From Nitrospirota bacterium (GTDB lineage Bacteria > Nitrospirota > Thermodesulfovibrionia > Thermodesulfovibrionales > JdFR-85), in the NCBI GenBank assembly GCA_015484595.1, contig WFMM01000054.1:1-52305 (forward strand): DNA of 52,305 bases. Direction: 5' to 3'. The translations under genes were made by a program, and so were the position numbers. Each line of letters begins with the position of its first letter. Within the stretch, counting starts at the first letter, position 1. Positions 24,169-32,566 of this stretch are shown here, piece by piece. A model generated the notes under the pieces. The model saw only the letters and a list, made by a program, of their open reading frames with translations. It made no database searches and was not told where the DNA came from.

Positions 24169-26627
24169 TTGAACTAACGATTGATGGTAAAAGGATAGAG
24201 GCTGAAAAGGGGATGACCATACTTGAGGTGGCAAAGGCAAACAACATATACATCCCTCATCTGTGCTGGGACAGAAGGCTCAAGCCCTACGGTGGCTGCA
24301 GGCTCTGTCTGGTGGAGGTGGAAGGTCAGAGGAAACTGATGGCAGCCTGCTCCACACCTGCAGACAACGGGATGGTCATCCACACGGACACACCAAATCT
24401 TCAGAAGGCAAGAAGGACGGTTCTTGAACTCCTTCTTGTGCATCACCCCCTTGACTGCCCTGTCTGTGACAAGGCAGGTGAGTGCAGACTCCAGGACCTT
24501 GCCTACAAGTATGGCCCTTCAGAAAGCCGTTTCTATGCAGAAAGGAAACACGACCCTGAGGCCACAAGTGCCCTTATCGAGCGAAACCCAAACCGCTGCA
24601 TACTCTGTGGCAGGTGTGTAAGGGTGTGCTGGGAACATCAGGGGGTTGGAGCCATAAACTTTATTGGCAGAGGATTTAAAACAAAGATAAGCCCTGCCTT
24701 TGAAGAGACCCTTGATTGTGAGTTCTGCGGTCAGTGTGTGGATGCCTGCCCTGTGGGAGCACTTGGAGCAAAGCCCTATAAATACAGGGCAAGGGCCTGG
24801 TTTCTTGAAAGTCATGACAGCATCTGCCCCTACTGTTCCGTAGGATGCACCCTCACCCTTGACCTCAGAGAGGGCAGGATCCTGAGGGTAAGAGGGGTTG
24901 ACGGAAAGGGCGTTAACGACGGAGACCTCTGCGGTAAGGGAAGGTTTGGCTTTGACTTCATATACGGTGATACAAGACTGAAGACCCCGCTTGTAAGAAA
25001 GGCTGGTGAACTTGTAGAAAGCACCTGGGAAGAGACCCTATATTATGTTGCAAACCGCTTAAGAGATATAAAAAGGCAGTACGGTGCAGACTCAATAGGT
25101 GCTATTGGCTCAGCAAGGGCTGGCATTGAGGACAACTACATGCTTAAGAAGTTCATGAAGGAGGTCATTGGCTCAGACAACATCGACACCTCAGCCCGAC
25201 TCGGTTACGCCTGGGTACTTAGGGCACTAAATGACACCTACGGGATAAATCAAAACCCCATTAAACTTGACTCTCCCATTGGAAAGGAAGTGGTGCTTGT
25301 CCTTGAGTCTGACCTTACATCCACCCATCCCATATTTGGTCTTAAGTTCCTTGAGGCAAAGAACGAAGGCACCTACCTGATGGTTGCTGACCCCAGGAAA
25401 ACAAAGCTTGCCAGGCGGTCATCTAAGTGGATAAGGATCAAGCCTGCCTCAGGCACCGTGTTTCTGCTTGGTTTGATAAACTATGCCATAAGGGAAGGCG
25501 CTCACTTAAGGGAAGAAAAGGAGATAGAGGGCATAGATGGCCTTATTGAATCAGTCAAACCCTACACACCAGAGAAGGTAAGTGAACTGATAGGGGTTGA
25601 CACTGAGCAGTTCATAGAGGCTGCCTCAAGGTTCGTTAACGCTGAAACAAGGCTTATTGCACTGACTGTCGGGGCTGCTGAAAACCAGAAGGGATACGAA
25701 ACAGTGCTGGCAGCTGCCAACCTTCTTATGCTTCTTGGAGAGGGGCCTGATTCCCTGCAGGTGCCCTCTGATTACTCAAACACCCTTGGTGCATGGCTTT
25801 CGGGCACAAGACCCACTGAGGGTGGAAAGGACCTCTATGAGATGCTTTATAACCCTGGCAGCCTGAAGGCCCTCTATGTGATGGGCGAAGACCCCCTGGT
25901 TACCATGCCTGATGGTAACACTGTAAAAAAGACCCTCGAGGAGCTTGAATTTCTGGTAGTTCAGGACATCAGGCTTTCAGAAACAGCAAAGCTTGCCGAT
26001 GTGGTGCTACCTGCTGCAGCATGGTCTGAAAAGGAAGGCACCTTTATAAACTCACAGGGCATCCCACAGCCCTTCCCAAAGGTGGTCTCTCCACAGGGTG
26101 ACTCGGTGCCTGACTGGCAGATACTGAGAAACCTTGCCCGTGTTATGGAGCACGACCTTGGTATAACTGAACTTGGTAAACTGAGAGAGGAACTCTCAAG
26201 GATTCAGACCGACAGGGGACAGCAGAGGTGGAGGTTTAGCCCTGTAGAGGTGCCCTCGGTCGCACAAACCACTACTGATTATCCGATAATCATGGTAACA
26301 GGAAATATCATGCAGCACTCGGGGGCCCTGTCTGTCATGTCAAAGAGCCTGAGCCATGTGCTTTCTGACGCCTTCGTGCAGATAAGTCCCGAGGATGCTG
26401 AGAGATTCGGCGTAAAGGACGGTGAATTCATCAAGATATCCTCCCCCCTTGGAGAGGTCTTTATAAAGGCAAGGGTCTCTGATGAAATACCAGAGGGTAT
26501 GCTCTTTGTGCCTGTCCACTTTGCCCACGCAAGGGTAAATTACCTTGTTTCACATTCAAGACTTGGCAATGCCCATCCAACTCCTGTAAAGATAGAGTCA
26601 ACCTCTACAGCTACACCTCGGAGGTGA
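24165..26627 (+). CDS. NuoG / formate-dehydrogenase-like FeS-molybdopterin-fold subunit lacking the catalytic Sec/Cys
   Basis: 820 residues. Plant-type [2Fe-2S] (C34, C45, C48, C62), His-Cys [4Fe-4S] (HHPLDCPVCDKAGEC), two ferredoxin-type clusters (CILCGRCVRVC, CEFCGQCVDACP), the MopFe4S cluster (CPYCSVGC ... DLCGKGRFG), then a full molybdopterin-oxidoreductase fold and C-terminal dinucleotide-binding domain. In formate dehydrogenases the stretch after NxD..AR is L/V-U/C-H; here it is DTSARLGYAW, i.e. Gly347-Tyr348 in place of Sec/Cys-His. Formate oxidation is therefore unlikely; it more likely acts as an electron conduit like NuoG, with an unknown physiological partner. No [FeFe] hydrogenase H-cluster is present. 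Confidence 0.9.
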   Translation: MIELTIDGKRIEAEKGMTILEVAKANNIYIPHLCWDRRLKPYGGCRLCLVEVEGQRKLMAACSTPADNGMVIHTDTPNLQKARRTVLELLLVHHPLDCPVCDKAGECRLQDLAYKYGPSESRFYAERKHDPEATSALIERNPNRCILCGRCVRVCWEHQGVGAINFIGRGFKTKISPAFEETLDCEFCGQCVDACPVGALGAKPYKYRARAWFLESHDSICPYCSVGCTLTLDLREGRILRVRGVDGKGVNDGDLCGKGRFGFDFIYGDTRLKTPLVRKAGELVESTWEETLYYVANRLRDIKRQYGADSIGAIGSARAGIEDNYMLKKFMKEVIGSDNIDTSARLGYAWVLRALNDTYGINQNPIKLDSPIGKEVVLVLESDLTSTHPIFGLKFLEAKNEGTYLMVADPRKTKLARRSSKWIRIKPASGTVFLLGLINYAIREGAHLREEKEIEGIDGLIESVKPYTPEKVSELIGVDTEQFIEAASRFVNAETRLIALTVGAAENQKGYETVLAAANLLMLLGEGPDSLQVPSDYSNTLGAWLSGTRPTEGGKDLYEMLYNPGSLKALYVMGEDPLVTMPDGNTVKKTLEELEFLVVQDIRLSETAKLADVVLPAAAWSEKEGTFINSQGIPQPFPKVVSPQGDSVPDWQILRNLARVMEHDLGITELGKLREELSRIQTDRGQQRWRFSPVEVPSVAQTTTDYPIIMVTGNIMQHSGALSVMSKSLSHVLSDAFVQISPEDAERFGVKDGEFIKISSPLGEVFIKARVSDEIPEGMLFVPVHFAHARVNYLVSHSRLGNAHPTPVKIESTSTATPRR

Positions 26628-26689
26628 AACTGTGAAATGATTTAATATTAAGTTAAATTTATAATTATTATATTACCTTAAATTTTTTC

Positions 26690-26718
26690 TTGACAAAAGA
26701 GATTAATTATGATATAAA
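26690..26718 (+). promoter_or_regulatory. Consensus sigma-70 promoter
   Basis: TTGACA (26690-26695), exactly 17 nt, TATAAA (26713-26718), in AT-rich DNA 63 bp after the NuoG-like stop codon. The only thing downstream before the terminator is about 70 nt of non-coding sequence. Confidence 0.8.
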
Positions 26719-26724
26719 TTAAAC

Positions 26725-26792
26725 ATAGCGCCTCGTTACCTCCCCTAATATACTGCTGCTGCTCCCTACCTTAGGGCAGCAGCTCTTTTTTT
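26725..26792 (+). ncRNA. Candidate small RNA, about 68 nt, with C-rich anti-Shine-Dalgarno motif
   Basis: The unit runs from the predicted start (about 26725) to the terminator T-run. Its unpaired 5' half contains ACCTCCCC (26738-26745), complementary to GGAGG ribosome sites, and the terminator loop region holds CTCCCTACC. No ORF of useful length. Such layout is typical of trans-acting sRNAs, but conservation was not testable here. Confidence 0.5.
26755..26792 (+). terminator. Rho-independent terminator
   Basis: GCTGCTG-CT-CCCT pairs with AGGG-CAGCAGC (26773-26783), followed by TCTTTTTTT. A textbook terminator that serves the candidate sRNA and also the NuoEFG-like operon. Confidence 0.9.
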
Positions 26793-26820
26793 GTCCTTTT
26801 GTGATATAATTTTATGTCGA

Positions 26821-26973
26821 TTGCGTTATTTGCGTTCATTGCGTTTATCGCGTTCATTGAGTTCTTTGCGTTGGTAGCGTTCTTTGCGTTATTAGCGTTG
26901 ATTGCGTTTATCGAGTTCTTTGCGTTTATTGCGTTATTAGCGTTGATTGGGTTTATAGCATTTGTTGGGGTGG
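26821..26973 (+). repeat. 9-bp tandem array, consensus TTGCGTTnn, about 17 units
   Basis: Contiguous nonamers: ttgcgttat, ttgcgttca, ttgcgttta, tcgcgttca, ttgagttct, ttgcgttgg, tagcgttct and so on, decaying at the end (ttgggttta, tagcatttg, ttggggtgg). Positions 8-9 vary freely while GnGTT is kept. Stops occur in frame, so it is not coding. Confidence 0.9.
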
Positions 26974-26975
26974 GA

Positions 26976-27082
26976 TGTAGTTAGTGTTGAGTTTTGAGTT
27001 AAGTTTTTTATTAAACACTAAAAACTATGCACTCAAAACTAATAACTACTCCCTACACGCTACTCCCTACACCCTGTATCTG
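26976..27082. repeat. Heptad tract upstream of the Cys-rich gene
   Basis: After a complement-type part (gtgttgagttttgagttaag) come heptads aaacact, aaaaact, atgcact, caaaact, aataact, actccct, acacgct, actccct, acaccct. The same string, with one block fewer, is at 36187-36243. Together with the 9-bp array it forms a composite cassette. Confidence 0.75.
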
Positions 27083-27091
27083 TTTGAGATT

Positions 27092-27256
27092 ATGTCAGAG
27101 ATTTGCAGAGTCTGCGGTTTGCCTGCAAATGAGTGCATATGTCTTGACTGCTGTGGTCACGACTGCCTTTTAGACCAGGGCATGGAGTTCTGCCCTGTCT
27201 GTAAACCAGAGCCTTCTGGGCTCAGGACAGAGGATGAAAAGGATACCCATAGATAA
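27092..27256 (+). CDS. Small Cys-rich zinc-binding protein (54 aa)
   Basis: Starts MSEICRVCGLPANECIC and continues with LDCCGHDCLLDQ and MEFCPVCKPEPSG: nine Cys and one inner His, enough for two zinc knuckles. Family not recognised. The acidic tail overlaps the start of the next gene by 23 bp, so it is likely co-translated with the 100-residue protein and HDOD gene. No clear ribosome site before ATG 27092 (upstream is heptad repeat), so expression may be low. Confidence 0.7.
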   Translation: MSEICRVCGLPANECICLDCCGHDCLLDQGMEFCPVCKPEPSGLRTEDEKDTHR

Positions 27257-27536
27257 GGCAACCCCTGGTATGGTGCTTGCCAAACCAGTGGAAAGCTCCA
27301 CAGGTGCAGTCTTATTTGCACAGGGGATGGAGCTTGACGAAAGAGCCATCTCAAGGCTTAAGTCAATGAATATAGATGTGATAACCGTTGAAGGTCACTC
27401 AGAGCCAAGGATGTCAAAGAATCGGTATCTGAACACCCTTGAAAGGGCATTCAGCAAAACAGAAGACACCCCCCTTATGAAAGAGATAAGACAAACCCTT
27501 CTTAATCACATTGAGGCTCTGTATGAAGAAGCCTGA
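27234..27536 (+). CDS. DUF3391-like small protein linked to HDOD/HD-GYP signalling (100 aa)
   Basis: The N-terminal half, IPIDKATPGMVLAKPVES ... GAVLFAQGMELDERAISRLKSMNID, is the module usually found at the N-terminus of HD-GYP c-di-GMP phosphodiesterases. Here it stands alone with a helical C-terminus, directly upstream of and overlapping an HDOD gene by 14 bp. Its role is probably as a partner or sensor of the HDOD protein; no enzymatic residues are visible. Confidence 0.82.
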   Translation: MKRIPIDKATPGMVLAKPVESSTGAVLFAQGMELDERAISRLKSMNIDVITVEGHSEPRMSKNRYLNTLERAFSKTEDTPLMKEIRQTLLNHIEALYEEA

Positions 27537-28359
27537 AATAACTGCAATAAAAAAGAAAATAGAGGGGCTTAGCTCTCTTCCGTCAATTCCACCTGTTGTA
27601 ACCAAGATCCTGGGTCTCATAGACTCTGAGGATGTCTCCTTAAAAAAGATAGGCGAGTTTATATCTCAGGACCAGTCCATTTCAGCAAAGGTGCTAAAGA
27701 TTGTAAACTCACCGATTTATGGCTTCCCAGGGAGGATATCCTCGGTTCATCAGGCACTTATGCTCATAGGGCTTGGAGCAGTAAAGGGGATGCTCCTTGG
27801 AATATCCATATTCGACATAATGCAAAAGAGTATGATCGGGCTCTGGGAGCACTCCATTGGCTCTGCCATTACGGCAAGGATAGTTGCAGGCCACCTTGGA
27901 CTTAAAAACGCTGACGACATCTCTGTGGCTGCCCTGATTCACGACATTGGCAAGGTGGCACTTAGCATGTGTTACCCTGAATTGTACAAAAAGGCACTTG
28001 AAATAGCAAAGGACAGGGAGATTTACATAACCGAGGCTGAAAAGGAGGTATTTGGTATTACCCATGCCCAGGCTGGCAGATGGCTAACCACCAGGTGGAA
28101 CTTCCCCAGAGAGCTCGTGGAATCGGTTGCCTTTCATCACAGTCCCCTGTCAGCCAGACAGTTTCAGAGGACTGCCTGCATCGTGATGCTATCAGAAAAC
28201 ATCATTAAGATGATGGGCTTTGGCTTTAGCGGTGACCCCTATGTTCACACAATAGAAGATGCTGTGTGGGACTGCACCGGACTACAGATGGATGAGATGA
28301 AGGCAATTTTCAGCGAAGTGGAAGACACCATAAAAGACAGGGATGCCCTTATACTTTAA
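27523..28359 (+). CDS. HDOD-domain signalling protein
   Basis: 278 residues from ATG 27523 (MKKPEITAIKKKIEGL); a TTG four codons earlier is less likely. HDOD core: LSSLPSIPPVVTKILGLI, SQDQSISAKVLKIVNSPIYGFPG, and partly preserved HD-type residues (ALIHDIGKVALS with H-D, VAFHHSP). The presence of HDIGK makes it closer to true HD phosphohydrolases than most HDOD proteins. Followed 6 nt later by a receiver-GGDEF protein. Confidence 0.9.
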   Translation: MKKPEITAIKKKIEGLSSLPSIPPVVTKILGLIDSEDVSLKKIGEFISQDQSISAKVLKIVNSPIYGFPGRISSVHQALMLIGLGAVKGMLLGISIFDIMQKSMIGLWEHSIGSAITARIVAGHLGLKNADDISVAALIHDIGKVALSMCYPELYKKALEIAKDREIYITEAEKEVFGITHAQAGRWLTTRWNFPRELVESVAFHHSPLSARQFQRTACIVMLSENIIKMMGFGFSGDPYVHTIEDAVWDCTGLQMDEMKAIFSEVEDTIKDRDALIL

Positions 28360-28365
28360 AAGACC

Positions 28366-29277
28366 ATGGAACTGATAACCATAGTCTCCGACGACGAAGG
28401 GATTAACACCACTCTTGAGAGCTTTCTCGAGGGCTTTAATGTAAATTTCATTAAAAAGAATTCCGAAATCATAGAAAGCATCTACAACAACCCTCCCACA
28501 TTGATAATCTTCAACGGCGGTGCCCGTTACAAAGACTACATCCGCACCATCAGAGAAGACCACATATTCAGCCATCTACCAATAATCCTTCTGCTTGAAG
28601 ACCGGGAGTTCATAAAACACTGGAAAGACCTCCCTGCAGACGACTTCATAACCAAACCCCTTCAGAGAGAAGAGTTTATCATGAGGCTTTACCTCTCCAT
28701 AGAGCGGTCAAGGAGAATCGTTGAGGTAAACCCCCTTACCATGCTTCCAGGAAACACCCCTATTATAAAGGAGGTTCAGTCGAGACTGGACAGGCAGGAG
28801 GAGTTTGCCCTTGCCTATGCTGACCTTGACAACTTCAAACCCTTCAACGACAAATACGGCTTTTCCCGCGGTGACGAGGTCATCAAGATGACAGGCCGCC
28901 TGATCACAAATACAGTAAAGCTCCAGGACCCTCACAACTACTTCGTAGGGCACATTGGTGGAGATGACTTTGTTTACATCACATCCATTGAGCGGGTAGA
29001 AAAGACATCAAAGGAGATAGTGAAGAACTTTGACGAGATCATCCCCTCCTTTTACGACCCTGAAGACAGAGAAAGGGGATACATCATATCCCACGGAAGA
29101 GACGGAAAGGTCAGGCACTATCCCTTTCTTAGCATCTCCATTGGAATCACCCTGAACAGGAAGTGGTTTAAACACTACGGAGAGATAAGCTCAGTAGCCA
29201 CCGAGGTAAAAAGCTATGCCAAGACCTTTGAAGGCAGTAATTACTTTATAGACAGAAGAAGCTACGACAGGGAATGA
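28366..29277 (+). CDS. Receiver-like/GGDEF protein with GGDDF site
   Basis: 303 residues. N-terminal receiver-like domain about 1-115, but the acid pair is SDDEG and the usual phospho-Asp strand reads LIIFNGGARY, with Asn-Gly where Asp is expected, so it is probably not phosphorylated. GGDEF domain about 120-300 with YADLDNFKPFNDKYGFSRGDEV and active-site variant GGDDF (HIGGDDFVYI). No RxxD inhibition site. Cyclase activity is possible but unproven; it may bind nucleotide as an effector. Ends in a 16-bp convergent overlap with rlmB. Confidence 0.87.
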   Translation: MELITIVSDDEGINTTLESFLEGFNVNFIKKNSEIIESIYNNPPTLIIFNGGARYKDYIRTIREDHIFSHLPIILLLEDREFIKHWKDLPADDFITKPLQREEFIMRLYLSIERSRRIVEVNPLTMLPGNTPIIKEVQSRLDRQEEFALAYADLDNFKPFNDKYGFSRGDEVIKMTGRLITNTVKLQDPHNYFVGHIGGDDFVYITSIERVEKTSKEIVKNFDEIIPSFYDPEDRERGYIISHGRDGKVRHYPFLSISIGITLNRKWFKHYGEISSVATEVKSYAKTFEGSNYFIDRRSYDRE

Positions 29278-30008
29278 CCTCCCTCAGTCCTCTGTCTTAA
29301 AACCTCGTATATCAAAATCCCTGCTGCAACAGAGACATTAAGGGAGTTGACCTTTCCATACATGGGTATCCTGATGAGTCTGTCACACTGCCTCTTTACG
29401 GTCTGCCTTATCCCCTTTCCCTCTGAGCCAAGCACTATTGCAAGGGGCACCCTCAGGTCAACCTCCCAGAGGTCATCCTTTGCATCTGATGTTGCCCCAA
29501 TTACCACAACTGACTCGGTCTTTAAAAACCCTATGGCATGTTTTATGTTTGGCACCCTCACCAGGGGTATGTGCTCAATAGCACCTGCCGATGCCTTTGC
29601 CACCGTGGGCCCGCCTGCTGAACGCCTCTTTTGAACCACCACGGCATGCACACCTGCCACCTCTGATGTCCTTATAATCGAACCAAGGTTGTGAGGGTCC
29701 TCAACCCCATCCACTATAATGTAAAATGGCAGGCTGCCTCTTTTCTGGCTTATCCGGGGCAGGTCCTCAAGTGTGTATTCTGGCAACTCTGATACACGGG
29801 CTGCCACACCCTGATGTGCCTTTGGAAAGGCCTTGAAAAAGGACTTATCAACCAGATTGACCTGAACTGACCTCTTAGCACAGAGCGAAACAATGGAATG
29901 CCTCTTTGATTCACCTATACCGCCGTAGATGTATACAGCATAAACAGGTCTTCCTGACCTGAGCGCCTCCTTTACAGGATTGATACCATAAACCCACTCC
30001 TGAGCCAT
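29262..30008 (-). CDS. rlmB: 23S rRNA (guanosine-2'-O-)-methyltransferase RlmB-like (SpoU/TrmH family)
   Basis: 248 residues with VYGINPVKEALRSGRPVYAV, then the knotted SPOUT motifs VDGVEDPHNLGSIIRTSEVAG, IVLGSEGKGIRQ and IPMYGKVNSLNVSVAAGILIYE. RlmB modifies G2251 of 23S rRNA. It lies upstream of nothing on the minus strand except the convergent GGDEF gene; cysES precedes it across a repeat tract. Confidence 0.94.
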   Translation of the reverse strand: MAQEWVYGINPVKEALRSGRPVYAVYIYGGIGESKRHSIVSLCAKRSVQVNLVDKSFFKAFPKAHQGVAARVSELPEYTLEDLPRISQKRGSLPFYIIVDGVEDPHNLGSIIRTSEVAGVHAVVVQKRRSAGGPTVAKASAGAIEHIPLVRVPNIKHAIGFLKTESVVVIGATSDAKDDLWEVDLRVPLAIVLGSEGKGIRQTVKRQCDRLIRIPMYGKVNSLNVSVAAGILIYEVLRQRTEGGHSLS

Positions 30009-30013
30009 AACAT

Positions 30014-30103
30014 ATGGGAAAATTCTAAATTCTAATCACTAAATCCTAAATCTGAAATCTGAAATCATAAATCTGAAATCTAAAATCATAAATCTCAAAT
30101 CTT
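30014..30103. repeat. 7-bp array, nnAAATC type, between cysES and rlmB
   Basis: aaattct, aatcact, aaatcct, then tgaaatc, tgaaatc, ataaatc, tgaaatc, taaaatc, ataaatc, tcaaatc. About 12 units reaching the cysES stop codon. Nearly the same as the array at 433-509. Confidence 0.8.
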
Positions 30104-32212
30104 AACTCTCCACAGAGTGCCCTGAAGTGTGTCTTCAAGCACGATACCACGAGCAGAAAGCTCATCCCTTATCGCATCAGCCCTCTGCCAGTCCTTCTTT
30201 GCACGGGCTTCCTGACGCTCCTTTATCTTCTGCTGAATCTCAGCCTCGGTAATGCCTATCTTCCTGGTCTTAAGCAGCGAAAGATGCCACTGACGGGGGC
30301 TTCGCTGAAAGATGTTTAACACACCGCTTAATTCCCTTATCTCGGCCATTGCCCTGTTAAGTGTCTCCTCTGCCTTTTTGCCACCAGGCTTTGCATCAAG
30401 ATACCGGTTGACCTCCTTTATCATCTCAAATATATGACCTATGGCAAGGGCCGTGTTGAAGTCATCGTCCATTGCCTCTTCAAAGCGGCCTCTGAAACCT
30501 GACAGAAGCTCCTCCATGCGGTTCTGCTCTGGTATGTCCTTTTCCTTCTTTGACATCCTCTGAAGATAGGACTCTACCCTCATCACCGTTGAGTAAAACC
30601 TGTCCACCCCTGCCTCTGTCTCCTTAAGCTGCTCTTCTGAGAACTCTATAGGGCTTCTGTAATGGGTGGAAAGCAGAAAGAGCCTCACCACCTCAGGGTC
30701 GAACCTCTCCAGTATGTCTCTTATTGTAAAAAAGTTGCCAAGGGATTTTGACATCTTCTCTTTGGCAATTGTTATAAACCCATTGTGAACCCAGTAACGG
30801 GCAAAGGGCTTCCCTGTGTATGCCTCTGACTGGGCAATCTCGTTTTCATGATGGGGGAAAATCAGGTCAGCACCACCGCCGTGGATGTCAAAGGTCTCAC
30901 CAAGGTGCTTCATACTCATCACAGAGCACTCGATGTGCCATCCTGGTCTTCCAGGCCCCCAGGGACTTTCCCATGATGGCTCGCCCTCCTTTGATGCCTT
31001 CCAGAGGGCAAAGTCGAGGGGGTTCCTCTTTCTCCTGTCTACTTCTACCCGTGCACCTGCCCTCAGCTCGTCCATGGAACGATGTGAGAGTTTTCCATAG
31101 TCTTTAAACTTATCCACCGAGTAAAAGACATCTCCGTCAACCACATAGGCGTAGCCCTTCTCTATAAGCACCTTTATCATCTCAATCATCTCGTTAATGT
31201 ACTCCGTTGCCCTTGGCTCTATGTCAGCCCGCTCTATGCCAAGGGCATCCATATCGCGATAGTATTCCTCGGTGTACTTCCTTGCAACCTCGTGCCAGGG
31301 GATGCCCTCTTCGTTTGCCCTCTTTATTATCTTGTCGTCAATATCAGTGAAGTTCCTGATATAGGTAACATCAAACCCCTTATAACGGAAGTACCGCCTT
31401 ATCACATCAAAGACAACAGCACTTCTTGCATGTCCGATGTGGCAGAGGTCATAGACCGTAACACCACAGGCGTATATCTTTACCCTTCCCTCCTCAACAG
31501 GTACAAAATCCTCTTTCTTCCGGCTCATGGTGTTATAGATCTTCATCTTTCCTCCCTTACCTTCGAGCATCTCTATCTTTCTCTCAAGCTTTGCAATGTG
31601 CCCCTCCAGTGCCCTGAACTTCTCCTCAATCGGGTCTGGCATGTGTATGTGGTCAAGCGCCTCTTCCACACCAAGGTCGGTAACCCTCAGGACCTTTCGC
31701 TTGATCACCCTTCCAGGCACACCAACCACGATGCTGTAATCAGGCACCGGCCTTAATACCACCGCATTGGCACCTATCTTAACATAATCCCCTATCCTTA
31801 TGGCACCAAGCACCTTTGCCCCTGCTCCCACAACCACATTGTTTCCAAGGGTGGGATGACGCTTACCCGTTTCCTTGCCCGTGCCACCAAGGGTCACACC
31901 CTGATAGAGGAGACAGTTTTCTCCTATTTCAGTGGTCTCACCAATAACCACCCCCATTCCGTGGTCAATGAAAAAACCAGGACCAATCTTTGCTGCAGGG
32001 TGTATCTCAATACCCGTAAATATCCTTACTATGTGAGACAGAAGGCGAGGTATAAAAGGCACCCCCCTTTTGTACAGTGCATGGCTTATTCTGTGGAAGA
32101 ATATGGCATGAAATCCAGGATATGTAAAAAGCACCTCCAGCTTGCTTCTGGCTGCCGGGTCACGCTCGAAAACCGCCTGAAAATCCCTCTTTATATACTC
32201 AAAAAATTTCAT
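30095..32212 (-). CDS. cysE-cysS: Serine O-acetyltransferase fused in frame to cysteinyl-tRNA synthetase
   Basis: One 705-residue frame. Residues 1-222 are a full CysE: helical N-terminus, then left-handed beta-helix hexapeptides ([48 protein letters not shown]) and a coiled-coil linker ([20 protein letters not shown]). Residues 223-705 are a full-length CysS: zinc Cys (YACGVTVYD), HIGH motif (CHIGHARS), [18 protein letters not shown], and KMSKS ([11 protein letters not shown]). No stop separates them. An internal ATG at 31546 (residue 223) with a GGGAGG site five bases upstream begins [14 protein letters not shown], so free CysS could also be made. The fusion links cysteine synthesis to its loading on tRNA. 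Confidence 0.93.
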   Translation of the reverse strand: MKFFEYIKRDFQAVFERDPAARSKLEVLFTYPGFHAIFFHRISHALYKRGVPFIPRLLSHIVRIFTGIEIHPAAKIGPGFFIDHGMGVVIGETTEIGENCLLYQGVTLGGTGKETGKRHPTLGNNVVVGAGAKVLGAIRIGDYVKIGANAVVLRPVPDYSIVVGVPGRVIKRKVLRVTDLGVEEALDHIHMPDPIEEKFRALEGHIAKLERKIEMLEGKGGKMKIYNTMSRKKEDFVPVEEGRVKIYACGVTVYDLCHIGHARSAVVFDVIRRYFRYKGFDVTYIRNFTDIDDKIIKRANEEGIPWHEVARKYTEEYYRDMDALGIERADIEPRATEYINEMIEMIKVLIEKGYAYVVDGDVFYSVDKFKDYGKLSHRSMDELRAGARVEVDRRKRNPLDFALWKASKEGEPSWESPWGPGRPGWHIECSVMSMKHLGETFDIHGGGADLIFPHHENEIAQSEAYTGKPFARYWVHNGFITIAKEKMSKSLGNFFTIRDILERFDPEVVRLFLLSTHYRSPIEFSEEQLKETEAGVDRFYSTVMRVESYLQRMSKKEKDIPEQNRMEELLSGFRGRFEEAMDDDFNTALAIGHIFEMIKEVNRYLDAKPGGKKAEETLNRAMAEIRELSGVLNIFQRSPRQWHLSLLKTRKIGITEAEIQQKIKERQEARAKKDWQRADAIRDELSARGIVLEDTLQGTLWRVKI

Positions 32213-32322
32213 ACAAAATTTCAGGTGTATTTTTATATTATATTACTTGTGGTTTAAAAGGGTATAGGGCAATAGATAAAATCCTAAGCACTAAATTCTA
32301 ATTTCTAAACAGAGATTGGTTA

Positions 32323-32403
32323 TTGGGTTAATCGAGTTGATTGCGTTAATAGCGTTGATTGCGTCCTTTGCGTTACTTGCGTTTATTGAGTTAATTGGGT
32401 TAC
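32323..32403 (+). repeat. 9-bp tandem array TTGCGTTnn, 9 units
   Basis: ttgggttaa, tcgagttga, ttgcgttaa, tagcgttga, ttgcgtcct, ttgcgttac, ttgcgttta, ttgagttaa, ttgggttac. Lies in the 354-bp spacer between cysES and the release-factor-like gene. Apart from repeats this spacer holds only AT-rich sequence, presumably including the cysES promoter near 32225-32260. Confidence 0.88.
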
Positions 32404-32454
32404 TACTATTGCCATAAGCTCAGATTTACCGAAAACATTGCTTTTATAGTTTGG

Positions 32455-32560
32455 AAATTGGAAGTTAGAAATTAGAATTTGTTTAGAAATTAGTGCTTAG
32501 AATTTAGGATTTATTATTTTTGGGATTTGTTTAGAATTTAGAATTTCAAATTTGGATATT
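32455..32560. repeat. Heptad tract, AAATTCT type (complement orientation)
   Basis: Repeated gaaattagaatttgtttagaa / gcttagaatttaggattt blocks, the complement of the aaattct/aaatcct/gagcact heptads. A short partner tract (aaatcct, aagcact, aaattct, aatttct) lies at 32279-32306 on the other side of the 9-bp array, so the two flank it in inverted orientation. Confidence 0.6.
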
Positions 32561-32566
32561 ATATTT

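Noticed and set aside
24165-26627. Formate dehydrogenase alpha subunit
   Set aside because: The catalytic Sec/Cys-His is replaced by Gly-Tyr.
26821-26973. CRISPR array
   Set aside because: Units are 9 bp with no spacers, and no cas genes are present.
27092-27256. Start of this gene at 26984 inside the repeat tract
   Set aside because: The extension would encode heptad-repeat translation; the ATG at 27092 starts the Cys-rich protein.
32213-32566. tRNA or other RNA gene in the spacers
   Set aside because: No cloverleaf or TTCRANY arm seen; the spacer is repeats plus AT-rich DNA. The same holds for 35893-36252 and 49561-49886.
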